A stretch of 64,000 nt of DNA from an uncultured Oscillospiraceae bacterium (GTDB lineage: Bacteria > Bacillota > Clostridia > Oscillospirales > Ruminococcaceae): positions 33,938 through 97,937 of the forward strand of contig CAJTZM010000004.1 in assembly GCA_910583935.1 (NCBI GenBank), given 5' to 3'. The stretch's first letter is position 1; the number at the start of each line of letters is the position of its first letter. The notes under the pieces are model-generated. The model saw only the letters and a program-made list of their open reading frames with translations, was not told the origin of the DNA and ran no database searches. Below are positions 1 to 8,421 of the stretch, in pieces. A program made the translations under genes and the position numbers.

Positions 1-105
1 AGGCGGCAGCCGATGTTCGTGACCGTGCTCGACGTGCCGGTGAAGTCGACGCAGAACAGGCCGCGGCTGGTGTACTGGTTATAGTTGCCACCAACGCAGA
101 GGCAC
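1..105 (-). other. Putative variable region (VR) of a diversity-generating retroelement
   Basis: The last visible codons of the fibre gene encode GGNYNQYTSRGLF and then, after a short stretch, TNIGCR. This is the arrangement of DGR target proteins, where a GG(N/x)xN core leads to a terminal NIGxR. Most codons at the expected variable positions have the form NNC (AAC, TAC, ACC, AGC, GAC, TTC, GGC, GTC), which is what adenine-directed mutagenesis of AAC codons would leave. The template repeat and reverse transcriptase are not in the window, so this is inference from protein motif and codon pattern. Confidence 0.5.
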
Positions 106-2258
106 GGGTACGACGTGTCGAAGTACCAGAGATCGCACGAGTAAGTAGAATCGCTGCCGCTTGCGGCGGTAGGAATGAATGTCGGGAATGCCCCAGACAC
201 ACTTTTCACACCAAACGCCGAAGGCCAACCGCTCGTCGGCTTACCAATTAGAACACCACCAGAGCTATCGCTGAAACTGTTCGGGTTCAGAATGACATTC
301 ATGCCGTTGCTGTTGTAGTAGCAGCCGTCCATCCAGTCAAGCACGTTATCCCACAAGCCCTCAATGTTACGGTACTGCGTACCGCAGCCATAGGTGGTGC
401 GGGAGCTTTTTGTTGTACCGGTATGGTACGACATAGAATCCGTGTAGCCCATATTTTCAGTCCCGCTGTTGTTACCGCAGCCGTAGCCGATTTTTGCCTG
501 AGAGTTCCAGTCGGCAAACTCTACGATGTAGAGCAGCCAAATGGTAAAGCGCATGGCGAAGTCCATCTGCCAGATATTTGAGCCGAGGTTGTGGATAGCG
601 GTACGCGCCGCAGAGCGAGTGATACTGGCTTTTGGCTTGCCTCCTGTCTTGCTCTTATAATCGCTGGTGTGGCAATGATAGCGTCCGATGTAGACCACAT
701 CGCGCTCACCTTTTCCATCGCCCCGGTTCATGTGAGCTGGGGAGACGGAGAATCCAGAGGTTTCTTTATTGGCAATCTGGATTTTCATACCCGCGCCATT
801 CTGAGTAATCTTATACCAAAACTTCGGAATGGCTACCATCACACCGCCGGTGCGGTTGCTCTTTACCATACCAGCCCACGGCTGGATGCTGTCAAAGGGA
901 GAGCTACCATTACCGTTATTAACTGCGGGCACGGGGTCGGTAAAGCCAGCCGCCGCATCGGTGCGGGTCCACTTGGTCGTGCTGGTTCCATCCCAGCTTG
1001 CACCGTAAATCTTCGGGGCCTCTACGGTCACGGCGCAGGACTTGTTGGCGGGAGCCAGATAATTCGCGCCCTCGGCAACCTTTACCGTGATTGTCGCAGA
1101 GCCGACAGCCTTGCCTGTCACCACGAAGTAATTCCCGGACTTGCTCACCGTGGCAACGCTGGTGTTACTGGACGTTGCAGAAATTTCTCCGTCGCCTGTC
1201 TGCGAGGCAGAGAGAACTGCGGTCTCACCGGGAGCGCCAATCGTGATTTTCGTGGGACTAATAGTCAGTGTGTTCGCGGCTTTGCCAATGCTCCACGGAA
1301 CCGACTTTGCGGAGGTCGAACCGTCAGGCCACTGGAAGTTCGCTTTCGGCGTTATCGTAGCCGCATAGCTCTTTGCGGCAGTGCCGGAGGTGTCCCCACC
1401 CAGTGTCATCTTGTTGGCATCATAATTGCTCAGCGTAGGCGACTGCGCCTGTCCGTTGTAGGTCAGGCTTCCGCTCTGGGTGGGAACCGCGAGCGTAGCC
1501 TTGGCGATGCTCCATGCGACAGTCTTGGCTGCGGTCGTCCCATCAGGCCACTGGAAGTTCGCAGTCGGAGCGAAAGAACTGCTGTAATCTCCGGCATCGG
1601 TCCGCGCCGTCTCCGTCTTGGTAAGCTGATTGGTGTTAAGGTTCAGCCATTCCGGGGTCTGAGCACTTCCCGTATAGACCAGCGGCGTTTTAACGCTGGG
1701 GACTTCGGCGATTGTGGCTCGCTGAATGCTCCACGTCAACTCACGTTCAGTACGGGATTTATCGCCCCATGTGTAACCCTCCTTTGGCGTGGCATACGCC
1801 TTGTAGATTCCGGCGTTTACCTCGCCGGTAAAATCAGCCTCAGATACCTTGCCGCTGCCGTAGGTGATTACCAGCATCTCAACGGGGTAGTTGTTCCACG
1901 TCGGTTTCTGGCGGGTGCCGGTGTAAGCCAGACTGCCGGACTGCGAAGGCGTGGCTGAGATGGTATTCTGGACAGCGGCGATAGCCTCCGCTGCGCCGTC
2001 CGCTGTGGACTTCGCAAGCTCTGCGGTAGACAATGCCTTATCTGCTGTCTTTTGCGCGGCCTTTGCCGCTTTCAGCGCGTCATCCGCTGTCTTTCCGATA
2101 CGGGCAACCGTCTTGTCCAGTTTCTCACCGGTCTTGGGGTCAACGACAGCAGGAGTAACCGTTCGGGGAAAGACCTCATCGTAGTTACTCGTTTCGGGGT
2201 GTTTAGGGTCCTCATAGACACGCTGCTCTGCGATGACCCTATCACGCAATTTACCCAT
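1..2258 (-). CDS. Tail fibre / receptor-binding protein with Ig-like repeats and C-terminal C-type-lectin domain, 3' end off the window
   Basis: Reading from the ATG at 2258 (good AAGGAG about 10 nt upstream) there is an open frame of about 752 codons to the left edge with no stop. Residues 1-100 are Ala/Lys-rich and probably coiled. Three repeats of about 75 residues start near 103, 183 and 258, each with a motif like SGSLAYTG or YNGQAQSP (bacterial Ig/MBG type). A Big_2-like domain follows near 330-415. From about 430 the sequence resembles the formylglycine-generating-enzyme/C-type-lectin fold used by phage adhesins, with WAGM, WQMDFAMRFTIWL and LWDNVLDWMDG motifs. The last 30 visible residues (GGNYNQ, GLF, TNIGCR) match the shape of DGR variable regions. 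It is the last gene of the tail operon, consistent with host recognition. The role is inferred from position and fold. Confidence 0.85.
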   Translation of the reverse strand, partial: MGKLRDRVIAEQRVYEDPKHPETSNYDEVFPRTVTPAVVDPKTGEKLDKTVARIGKTADDALKAAKAAQKTADKALSTAELAKSTADGAAEAIAAVQNTISATPSQSGSLAYTGTRQKPTWNNYPVEMLVITYGSGKVSEADFTGEVNAGIYKAYATPKEGYTWGDKSRTERELTWSIQRATIAEVPSVKTPLVYTGSAQTPEWLNLNTNQLTKTETARTDAGDYSSSFAPTANFQWPDGTTAAKTVAWSIAKATLAVPTQSGSLTYNGQAQSPTLSNYDANKMTLGGDTSGTAAKSYAATITPKANFQWPDGSTSAKSVPWSIGKAANTLTISPTKITIGAPGETAVLSASQTGDGEISATSSNTSVATVSKSGNYFVVTGKAVGSATITVKVAEGANYLAPANKSCAVTVEAPKIYGASWDGTSTTKWTRTDAAAGFTDPVPAVNNGNGSSPFDSIQPWAGMVKSNRTGGVMVAIPKFWYKITQNGAGMKIQIANKETSGFSVSPAHMNRGDGKGERDVVYIGRYHCHTSDYKSKTGGKPKASITRSAARTAIHNLGSNIWQMDFAMRFTIWLLYIVEFADWNSQAKIGYGCGNNSGTENMGYTDSMSYHTGTTKSSRTTYGCGTQYRNIEGLWDNVLDWMDGCYYNSNGMNVILNPNSFSDSSGGVLIGKPTSGWPSAFGVKSVSGAFPTFIPTAASGSDSTYSCDLWYFDTSYPCLCVGGNYNQYTSRGLFCVDFTGTSSTVTNIGCR

Positions 2259-2278
2259 GATTTACTTGCTCCTTTCTT

Positions 2279-2887
2279 TTATTCACCGGTTTCGTTGGTT
2301 TGATTCTCATACCAATCTTCCACCTGTTCCAGCACACGGAGATGCACACGGGTATTTTCCCCCGGCGTCTCCGCACTTGACAACTCCGTGAAAGCGGCAA
2401 AGCGAGCTTTCATCACGTCCATCGTGGCGATTGCCTCCGGGTTGATGACCGTCACATCCACCTCGACGGCATCCACGATGTTGATGCAGGTGAACTCCGC
2501 GAACTTCTGCACGGGGTCGCTCGCCGCCCGAATCCATTCGGGGCTCTCGGCAATCACGATGTAGGTATAGAGGATTTCACCCTCGTCGGGGTCCATCGCC
2601 CAGATAGCGCCCTCGGACGCTAAGAAACCGACTTCGACATCCCGGCTGAACACTTGAAAGACGATTTGGGCCTCACCCGCCACTGGCGTACTGATTTCCG
2701 AAATCATACCCGGCGCTCGCCATTCTGCGAGGTCGGTCATGTCCTTCGGGGCTTTTCCGTCAGGCACTGTTCCAGAGCCGACAGCGGCACGGGTAAACTC
2801 AATCTGAGTTTTCGACGCCATGAGCTTGGCTATCAGCGCCCTCCCTTTTTCTGTTAGATAGTTGCCGTCTTTGTAAGCAGTAGGCAT
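2279..2887 (-). CDS. Phage tail-collar fibre protein (202 aa)
   Basis: The start at 2887 (MPTAYKDGNYLT) was preferred over an in-frame ATG nine codons upstream because AAAGGAG lies 8-9 nt before it. The N-terminal pattern (LTEKGRALIAKLMA, then FTRAAVGSGTVP) is that of the phage tail-collar fibre N-terminal family, which attaches fibres to the baseplate. The rest is acidic with no membrane segment. It lies between the gpI-like tail protein and the large fibre gene, the usual place for a fibre connector. Family assignment is by recognition of motifs. Confidence 0.7.
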   Translation of the reverse strand: MPTAYKDGNYLTEKGRALIAKLMASKTQIEFTRAAVGSGTVPDGKAPKDMTDLAEWRAPGMISEISTPVAGEAQIVFQVFSRDVEVGFLASEGAIWAMDPDEGEILYTYIVIAESPEWIRAASDPVQKFAEFTCINIVDAVEVDVTVINPEAIATMDVMKARFAAFTELSSAETPGENTRVHLRVLEQVEDWYENQTNETGE

Positions 2888-2904
2888 TTCTTGCTCTCCT
2901 TTCT

Positions 2905-3750
2905 TCAATAGCATGATGTGATGCTGATACGGGAATACTCGAACAGAACAAACTCAGTCACGTCCACGCCTTTGAACGTCTGCGGCTCTGGCGGCACCGG
3001 CGCGGTTTGGACCTGCGTATGCTCGAACAGCACTGCGTCTGCTGGAATGGCATCCGTAAAAGTACGTCGGACATCAAACAGCCCGAAGGTCAACCTGCTC
3101 CGTTCAAACGCCGCTGACGCGACAAAATTGTTCTCTGCCGAAGAATGCCTTACATCCGGTAAATCGAATGTAAGGTGGCTACGGTCAAAAAGCGCAGTCG
3201 TGATGGGCGTGGTTTTCTCGAAACTACGGTAGCTCCGCAGGGTTGGGATAATGCCCACGCCAGCGGCGAGAATCCGCTTTATCATCTCAACAATGTCAAC
3301 CACGTTGGCGATGGTCTCAGCGGTCAGGTCCGCTTCATTCACGTCGAGGCTAATTTTTGCCGGAAATACCTCGTCCAGCATTATCTTCTCCACAGGGATT
3401 TCAAACAGCTCCGCTGCCGCATTTAGCACCGTGTTGATGTCGCCGCCTGAAAGCTGTGACAGCAACTTGACCTTGATGGTGAGCCGGTAAAACGCATCGG
3501 TCGCACCGAACCGCTCTACCCCGAAATTCGCGCCGTAACGGTCAAGCACTGAGCCTTTGGCATAGTCGAGGTCATCCCACAGCTTGATAAGCTCCGCTTG
3601 CTCCTGAACAGAATCCAGCCCCCAAGCGAATATCGAAAACAACTTTCCAATATTTGTTTCTATGGCTAAGCCTCGCTTGTGGTTATCGTAGTCTTTTCGT
3701 GTGTACGCACTTGTTAGCGCATACAACATCTCAGTCAAATATTCTTTCAC
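2905..3750 (-). CDS. Baseplate/tail protein I-like (281 aa)
   Basis: The N-terminal 150 residues contain the pattern of the phage gpI/YmfQ group: LTSAYTR, WGLDSVQEQAELIKLWDDL, AKGSVLDRYGANFGVER, then FYRLTIKVKLLSQLSGGDIN. The Asp/Gly-rich LDRYG segment is typical. The C-terminal 120 residues hold three imperfect repeats (LFDRSHLTFDLPDVR, AFERSRLTFGLFDVR, LFEHTQVQ), likely an oligomerisation or fibre-docking region. The gene overlaps the baseplate J gene by 4 nt, showing translational coupling. In myophages gpI links baseplate J to the tail fibres. Function is inferred from order and motifs. Confidence 0.75.
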   Translation of the reverse strand: MKEYLTEMLYALTSAYTRKDYDNHKRGLAIETNIGKLFSIFAWGLDSVQEQAELIKLWDDLDYAKGSVLDRYGANFGVERFGATDAFYRLTIKVKLLSQLSGGDINTVLNAAAELFEIPVEKIMLDEVFPAKISLDVNEADLTAETIANVVDIVEMIKRILAAGVGIIPTLRSYRSFEKTTPITTALFDRSHLTFDLPDVRHSSAENNFVASAAFERSRLTFGLFDVRRTFTDAIPADAVLFEHTQVQTAPVPPEPQTFKGVDVTEFVLFEYSRISITSCY

Positions 3751-4925
3751 GATACCGTCACCGAGCCTTCCTCAGTCACAGCCTTCTGGCGGGCGGCAAT
3801 CACAATGTTGTCATCGCTGAACGTCTCTCCGTTAGAGCTGATTTGCAGGTCGAAGTCCACAACACCGGGCACCTTCAAAACCTCTGTCGGGAGCGCTACT
3901 TGGATAACAGACTGCCCGATGTTCAAGCCGCCACGAGCGTTCCCGCCGATGTATGAAACGAGGTTTCGCTTGATTTGCTCAATGCCGTCCAGCGGGAAGT
4001 GTCGGTCGGTCACGAGGTTTGTCACCTTCACCCAAATCTTTACCGGTGTTGGGCGGCTGAAATGGATGTCAAAGGTCTGGCCTGACGTGCTAACTACCGC
4101 AACGGTCGTGTTGCCGTAAGTCTGAACGCCCGCCGCTTTCCGTCTGAAAATCGCTTTGGCTATTTCCTCATCCAGTCCGCCATACACAACCATCTCGAAG
4201 GAATGGGGCGGGAGACCGCTGGCGTTCGTAACGTCCGTATCATTTTCCTCACCCGTAACCGCGATGACCGCTTCAACACTCTCGTAAATCTCGGCCACGA
4301 TTGCGTCAATGTTCACGCCGCCAGCAAAGTCAACGGAGAGATAATACCGCGCTCTAAACTCGGCATCGGTTTCTGTGTTGCGTCCACCATCAAATGGCTT
4401 TTCATTCGTGACCTTCGTAATACCAGTCTTAGGATTCGTGATATTCGTAATTGTGTTCTCGGCAGTGTTGCCGTCCGGTCCTGCGATAACCGCCGAGGCG
4501 GGAACTGTCACGCTCCCATCCCTTATTACGCCAGAGGCGAGCACGATGTACTGAATACCCGCAATGGTCTCAGCCAGATACCCCTCCGGCACCTCTACGT
4601 TGTCCTCGCCAGAAAAGGTCAAATAGCCGACGGCCTTCTGCGCACCGAGTAGGCGTAGACCGATTACCCTGCCGAGATTGTATAGGCTGTGGCCTACCGC
4701 CGTATCAATGAACCGGCTGTTGTACACGTCCTCCAATGTGGAGAACAAAAGGTTCAGCATCCAAGCGTAGATACGCAGGAAAATCCCCAGCGGAGAGCGC
4801 ACCGTCATATTTGCGGTGGAGCCGAACAGCTCACGCGCTTTGTGTTCAAGCGCATCCAGCAGCTCAGCATAAGTGGGTCGCCTGAAACCGGCATCCGTCA
4901 ACCCCCAATCAGCCATCTTTGCCAT
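3747..4925 (-). CDS. Baseplate J family protein
   Basis: 392 residues, normal for baseplate J (gp6/gp47-like wedge protein). Recognisable features are DALEHKARELFGSTANMTVRSP near the N-terminus, the LYNLGRVIGLRLLGAQKAVGY segment, the central RTDAEFRARYYLS-like motif (here ETDAEFRARYYLS) and the C-terminal IGGNARGGLNIGQS region. It forms the baseplate wedge that connects the hub to the fibres and triggers sheath contraction. The start ATG overlaps the stop of the gp25-like gene (TAATG), with GGAGG upstream, so the two are translationally coupled. Confidence 0.92.
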   Translation of the reverse strand: MAKMADWGLTDAGFRRPTYAELLDALEHKARELFGSTANMTVRSPLGIFLRIYAWMLNLLFSTLEDVYNSRFIDTAVGHSLYNLGRVIGLRLLGAQKAVGYLTFSGEDNVEVPEGYLAETIAGIQYIVLASGVIRDGSVTVPASAVIAGPDGNTAENTITNITNPKTGITKVTNEKPFDGGRNTETDAEFRARYYLSVDFAGGVNIDAIVAEIYESVEAVIAVTGEENDTDVTNASGLPPHSFEMVVYGGLDEEIAKAIFRRKAAGVQTYGNTTVAVVSTSGQTFDIHFSRPTPVKIWVKVTNLVTDRHFPLDGIEQIKRNLVSYIGGNARGGLNIGQSVIQVALPTEVLKVPGVVDFDLQISSNGETFSDDNIVIAARQKAVTEEGSVTVS

Positions 4926-5305
4926 TATGCTGTCACCTCCAATGCAATAGATTCGCCATTTACGAGTGTCGCAGAGAGCTGTACTATGAGCGTTCGACGG
5001 TCATAGCTCACCGCTATTTCGTCAATACGCTGCACATCTGGCTCCTGAAAAACCGCCTCGCGGATGACCTCTTTGATTTCCTCATCCTCGATTTCATTCT
5101 GGTTCCTTCCAACAATGGATTCATAATCCGTCCCGTGTTCGAGGTCGGCGAAAAATTCCTCTTTCCATGTCGAAAGAGCGTGACGGACATTCTGGACCGT
5201 TGTGTCTTTGTCGAAGATTTTCTTGAACGACCCGTCCTCATCGAACACTAAGTCGTGGGTGTGTGGGTCAATCAGCAATGTCATATTGTCGCTCATATCC
5301 TTCAT
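4925..5305 (-). CDS. Baseplate wedge protein gp25/W-like (DUF2634)
   Basis: 126 residues. The pattern LLIDPHTHDLVFDEDGSFKK, then VQNVRHALSTWKEEFF, then DYESIVGRNQ is that of the DUF2634/XkdS-type gp25 homologues. These act in the baseplate wedge as the nucleation point for sheath polymerisation. It sits between the PAAR gene and baseplate J, the standard order in myophages and related contractile systems. An alternative start at the fourth residue (MSDN) is possible and would change little. Confidence 0.85.
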   Translation of the reverse strand: MKDMSDNMTLLIDPHTHDLVFDEDGSFKKIFDKDTTVQNVRHALSTWKEEFFADLEHGTDYESIVGRNQNEIEDEEIKEVIREAVFQEPDVQRIDEIAVSYDRRTLIVQLSATLVNGESIALEVTA

Positions 5306-5592
5306 CCTCCTATGAACACGTTGCCGCTGCCGTCTCGGACTGAGCCGCCTATCGAGACAGCATCGCCAACCCGTCCAGCGGAAATGCCGTTGATGAACAC
5401 ACTGGAACTGCCCGCACTGATTTTATCCGAATGAGAAGGGTGCGAAACACATCCATGAGAGGCATAGCTATCACCAACTCGTCCCGCGCCCTTGCCGTTG
5501 ATGAGCACATCCGAGCTGCATCCTGTCAGCGGAACAGCGCCGCAGGAATCATGCCCGGTGCAACAATCGCCTTGCCGTGTAGCCGCTGCCAT
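5302..5592 (-). CDS. PAAR-motif spike-tip protein
   Basis: 96 residues from the ATG at 5592, which has GGGGGTG about 8 nt upstream. It shows the glycine/serine-rich repeats of PAAR proteins: CCTGHDSCG, SSDVLINGKGAGRVGDSYASHGC, SSSVFINGISAGRVGDAV. The His and Cys residues would bind a metal at the sharpened tip of the tail spike. It lies directly upstream of the gp25-like gene and downstream of the spike protein, the canonical position. Confidence 0.93.
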   Translation of the reverse strand: MAAATRQGDCCTGHDSCGAVPLTGCSSDVLINGKGAGRVGDSYASHGCVSHPSHSDKISAGSSSVFINGISAGRVGDAVSIGGSVRDGSGNVFIGG

Positions 5593-5602
5593 ACTGCACC
5601 CC

Positions 5603-6193
5603 CTAATTGAGATTGATTGAGGAACCATTCAGCGTGATTGCGCCGCTCGCGTTTATGGACACCTCGCCGGTGTTCATTGAAATCTTGTCTGCGGTAAACT
5701 CCGCTGTAGTTCCCTTGTTTTTGATTGCTATTTTGTCCTGCTCTAAAGACACATAGCTGCTGCCATCCTCTTTCGCAAGAACCAGTGCATCGTCTGGCAA
5801 GCCCTTAACGGTATAGCCACCCGACACGATGCCACCTATGAATATAGCATCGCTGGTGGAGTGGTTGCGTGTGGTCTGGGGCCTCGCCTCCTTCCCGCCG
5901 CTCACAGTTGCGTCTGAATCGTGGTCAAGATAAACCACAACGCCAACGTCGCCCTCTTTTATCCACGGCCTGATGATATACCCCCCTATGCGTGTAACCG
6001 CGACAGGGACGCAGAGAATAGGCGGCTGGCTCTCGAAACTGCCGTTCTCTAAATGCTTCGAGAGCGGCTGCACATTTACAGTCATCTTTTCTTTATCAAA
6101 CTTTATCACCCGCACCGTAGCCGAAACGCAAATGGATTCAGCGAGCTTCTGGTCGCGGGCCCGTTCGTAATTGTACTGATTGAGCTTTGACAT
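5603..6193 (-). CDS. Baseplate assembly/spike protein gpV-like
   Basis: 196 residues from the ATG at 6193, with AGGAGG upstream. The first 110 residues show an OB-fold type gp5/gpV pattern (ATVRVIKFDKEKMTVNVQPL, then PVAVTRIGGYIIRPWIKEGDVGVVVYLDHDSD). The C-terminal 70 residues are a repetitive beta-helix-like tail (DKIAIKNKGTTAEFTADKIS, then GAITLNGSSINLN). This is the architecture of myophage membrane-piercing spikes without a lysozyme domain. The downstream PAAR protein would cap it. Confidence 0.88.
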   Translation of the reverse strand: MSKLNQYNYERARDQKLAESICVSATVRVIKFDKEKMTVNVQPLSKHLENGSFESQPPILCVPVAVTRIGGYIIRPWIKEGDVGVVVYLDHDSDATVSGGKEARPQTTRNHSTSDAIFIGGIVSGGYTVKGLPDDALVLAKEDGSSYVSLEQDKIAIKNKGTTAEFTADKISMNTGEVSINASGAITLNGSSINLN

Positions 6194-6204
6194 TTCCGAA
6201 CCTC

Positions 6205-7035
6205 CTAATAGGGCTTTAGCTCCATCGACGTTTTCCAACTCCCTGTTCTGCTGCCGGAGTGCTTGCCCTCCACCACAATAAACCGCCCGTTCAGGTCATT
6301 AGACTGCACCTTCACAACCTCAGCGGTAGCTATCCGATAATTCAGGAGGCAAGACCGGGAAATGGTATCGTCCTCAGTAGTTTCTTTTTCAGACTTGGAT
6401 TCAGGCTCGAAAATAACCTTTTCTTCATCAGCCCGCAGGAGGCCCGTCGCGGTAGTCAGCACCACACCGTTGTTTATACCGTCATCAGCCTTGGTTATAT
6501 AGACCTGTCCGGTCGCCCTAATGATAAACCGGCTCTTGCATTCGTTCACCACTATTTCGGTCAGCACCTGTTTCAAGTTGCCACGACAGACCCTGCCGCG
6601 GGGGTAAACTTGGTCTACAGATAACTCGCATTTTGAAACCTCCATCCCGAAAATATTCAACAGGTCCCGGACAATAGCCGATGCTTTGGCGTTTTCAGCA
6701 TAGGTCTTATTTATGAGACTTCCAAGAATCTCGTCTGCCCCCGGCTGCACGGTCAGCGTGGTGGTCCAGTCTACGCTGCTCCACTTGTGTTTCAAGCCCA
6801 CCACTTTGCCGATGAGGATGCACCCAACATCTCCCTCATACCCGGCGTTCAGGACAACAGGGTCATTCTTCTTGATGTTGTTCCGCGTATTGGCTGAGAA
6901 GTTCTTTACTGTCACCGTAGCAACCGGTGGTTCATCGCTGTCCTCAAACGGTATCTCAAAGGAGAAATCCAGATTGGCAAGTGAGTATTTGTTGTGACCG
7001 ATTGTGAGGGCGGCGTCCCTTATCCAAAAAGCCAT
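6205..7035 (-). CDS. Baseplate hub protein (gpD/XkdQ-like)
   Basis: 276 residues. The sequence reads as a late-control D/XkdQ-type hub: an N-terminal beta-rich domain with PPVATVTVKNFSANTRNNIKK and GYEGDVGCILIGKVVGL, a middle domain (ASAIVRDLLNIFGM) and a C-terminal VKVQSNDLNGRFIVVEGKHSGS segment typical of these hubs. It would trimerise and hold the spike. It overlaps the preceding gene by one base (TAATG). Confidence 0.8.
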   Translation of the reverse strand: MAFWIRDAALTIGHNKYSLANLDFSFEIPFEDSDEPPVATVTVKNFSANTRNNIKKNDPVVLNAGYEGDVGCILIGKVVGLKHKWSSVDWTTTLTVQPGADEILGSLINKTYAENAKASAIVRDLLNIFGMEVSKCELSVDQVYPRGRVCRGNLKQVLTEIVVNECKSRFIIRATGQVYITKADDGINNGVVLTTATGLLRADEEKVIFEPESKSEKETTEDDTISRSCLLNYRIATAEVVKVQSNDLNGRFIVVEGKHSGSRTGSWKTSMELKPY

Positions 7036-7400
7036 TATTCCGCCACCTTCCTTTCAAACAAATACAGCTTTACGGCCTTGCCGAAGTTGTCTTTCGTCAC
7101 CTCTGAAATCCCATCATCCGTTATACAGACAGGAATGATGACCGGAATAGGGAACCGCTCATCCTCCACGACGTTGAACAAAGCTCTGCCATACCGCACT
7201 ACCTCTCCGAATACAAGGACTTCACCGTTGAGGTCGTAAAGGTCTATGGTATAAAACTCGCCAATGTCGTTGTACTTTACCGTAAAAGTAAAGGTCTTAT
7301 CAACCAGCTTGATGCTGAATGAGTACGGCACTTTTGCGGTGTCGATGTTGATATACTCAACGTCTTGATTAAGGTCTATCAGCTGCAATGCCATACTCAC
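7035..7400 (-). CDS. Baseplate plug protein (Pam3 gp18-like)
   Basis: 121 residues of all-beta character, containing PYSFSIKLVDKTFTFTVKYN, FYTIDLYDLNGEVLVFGE and the aromatic C-terminus KLYLFERKVAE. This matches the small beta-barrel plug proteins described in cyanophage Pam3-type baseplates and XkdP/Q-like neighbourhoods. The assignment rests on length, fold pattern and position between the Dit-like and hub genes. Translation may start at the first or the third codon. Confidence 0.65.
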   Translation of the reverse strand: MSMALQLIDLNQDVEYINIDTAKVPYSFSIKLVDKTFTFTVKYNDIGEFYTIDLYDLNGEVLVFGEVVRYGRALFNVVEDERFPIPVIIPVCITDDGISEVTKDNFGKAVKLYLFERKVAE

Positions 7401-7410
7401 GGCCCCCTTT

Positions 7411-8007
7411 CTAACTGATTGCTATACCGTTGTAACCTCCGGTCTGTCGCGTGAGCGGCGCGGAACTGCTACCCCCTGAGTAGGCAGCGTCCCGCCTGTT
7501 CACGCTCGCCGAGCTGACAGACTGGTATGCAATCGTAGTCATCCCGGCATTCATGGTTTTTGCCAGCTGTGCGTTGTTGCTCTTGCCCGCGTCTTGCGAT
7601 GTCATGGATTGCTCCCCATCCATAGAAACGTAATCGGATGTAGTAGTCCGTATTTGCTTTAGCGTTAAAGAGAACGCCGCGCCATTTTTATTCTTGTACG
7701 AACGGTCAAATTTGAGACTTGTGATGACAAGCCCCGTCATGCGGGTCACGCCGATATAGGTGAGGATGTCCCGTGATTCCCGCATCTGTTTGAGCTTTCT
7801 GATGGCACTGTCGCCACCGACGATTGTGCCGGAGATACTGAGCTGACCCTGTGCGTTATTCACATGGTCGTTGATGTCTGCGCCATCCTCTACGGGATTT
7901 GACGTAATGGAGCTTGAATAGCTCTCGCTCTCTTTTTCCACCACGCCTGTATCATTCGGAACAAACCGAACCGTGCCTCCCTTTTTGCCGGTAAGTGTGT
8001 ATGCCAT
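7411..8007 (-). CDS. Dit-like baseplate/tail protein
   Basis: 198 residues. The segment with NPVEDGADINDHV, then QLSISGTIVGGD, then IRKLKQMRESRDILTYIG and ITSLKFDRSYKNKNGAAFSLTLKQIR is the hallmark of the phage baseplate Dit-like family, which connects the end of the tube to the hub. The C-terminus is Ser/Gly-rich and low complexity. It has good Shine-Dalgarno spacing and lies immediately downstream of the lipoprotein gene. Confidence 0.8.
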   Translation of the reverse strand: MAYTLTGKKGGTVRFVPNDTGVVEKESESYSSSITSNPVEDGADINDHVNNAQGQLSISGTIVGGDSAIRKLKQMRESRDILTYIGVTRMTGLVITSLKFDRSYKNKNGAAFSLTLKQIRTTTSDYVSMDGEQSMTSQDAGKSNNAQLAKTMNAGMTTIAYQSVSSASVNRRDAAYSGGSSSAPLTRQTGGYNGIAIS

Positions 8008-8022
8008 CGTCTCACCTCCAAA

Positions 8023-8406
8023 TCAGGGCCGCGCCTCAACCGTTGGCAGTACCTCAGTATGGAAATAGAGTTGATAATGATATGGGTCGGTGTGCGTTCC
8101 TGTGATGTCCTCCACGACGTAAAGTGTGTAGTCGTTTAAGTAAATATAGTTTTTCTTGTACTCATTCGGGCCGACTTTGCACGTCACAACCAATTCACTT
8201 GCCGAGTTGTTGCTGACGCTCATATACCCCTCTGCTTCGAGGATTATTGTGTCCGTCCGTGCATTGTACACGGTGATTTTCCTCTCGCACTCGAAGTAGT
8301 CAGCTTGCTTGGACAGGTTGGTGTTTACCTTGTCTGCCTCCGAACAGGCAGACAAGGTAATCAGGCACAGTAAAAGCGCCAGCACAAGGGCAAAAATTCT
8401 TTTCAT
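8023..8406 (-). CDS. Phage-encoded beta-sandwich lipoprotein
   Basis: 127 residues. The N-terminus is a lipoprotein signal: Lys-Arg, then a Leu-rich stretch, then the lipobox LSAC with Cys at about residue 21. The mature part (FECERKITVYNARTDTIIL, then YMSVSNNSASELVVTCKV and NYIYLNDYTLYVVEDI) matches the beta-sandwich lipoproteins found in tail operons of Firmicutes phages. It sits between the tape measure and the Dit-like gene. A surface lipoprotein made by a prophage suggests superinfection exclusion or host-surface alteration, but that is inference. Confidence 0.75.
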   Translation of the reverse strand: MKRIFALVLALLLCLITLSACSEADKVNTNLSKQADYFECERKITVYNARTDTIILEAEGYMSVSNNSASELVVTCKVGPNEYKKNYIYLNDYTLYVVEDITGTHTDPYHYQLYFHTEVLPTVEARP

Positions 8407-8421
8407 TTGGTGTTCCTCCTA

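Noticed and set aside
591..1958. Long plus-strand open frame of 455 codons opposite the tail fibre
   Set aside because: It is antisense to a fibre frame with clear Ig and lectin motifs and has no recognisable domain.
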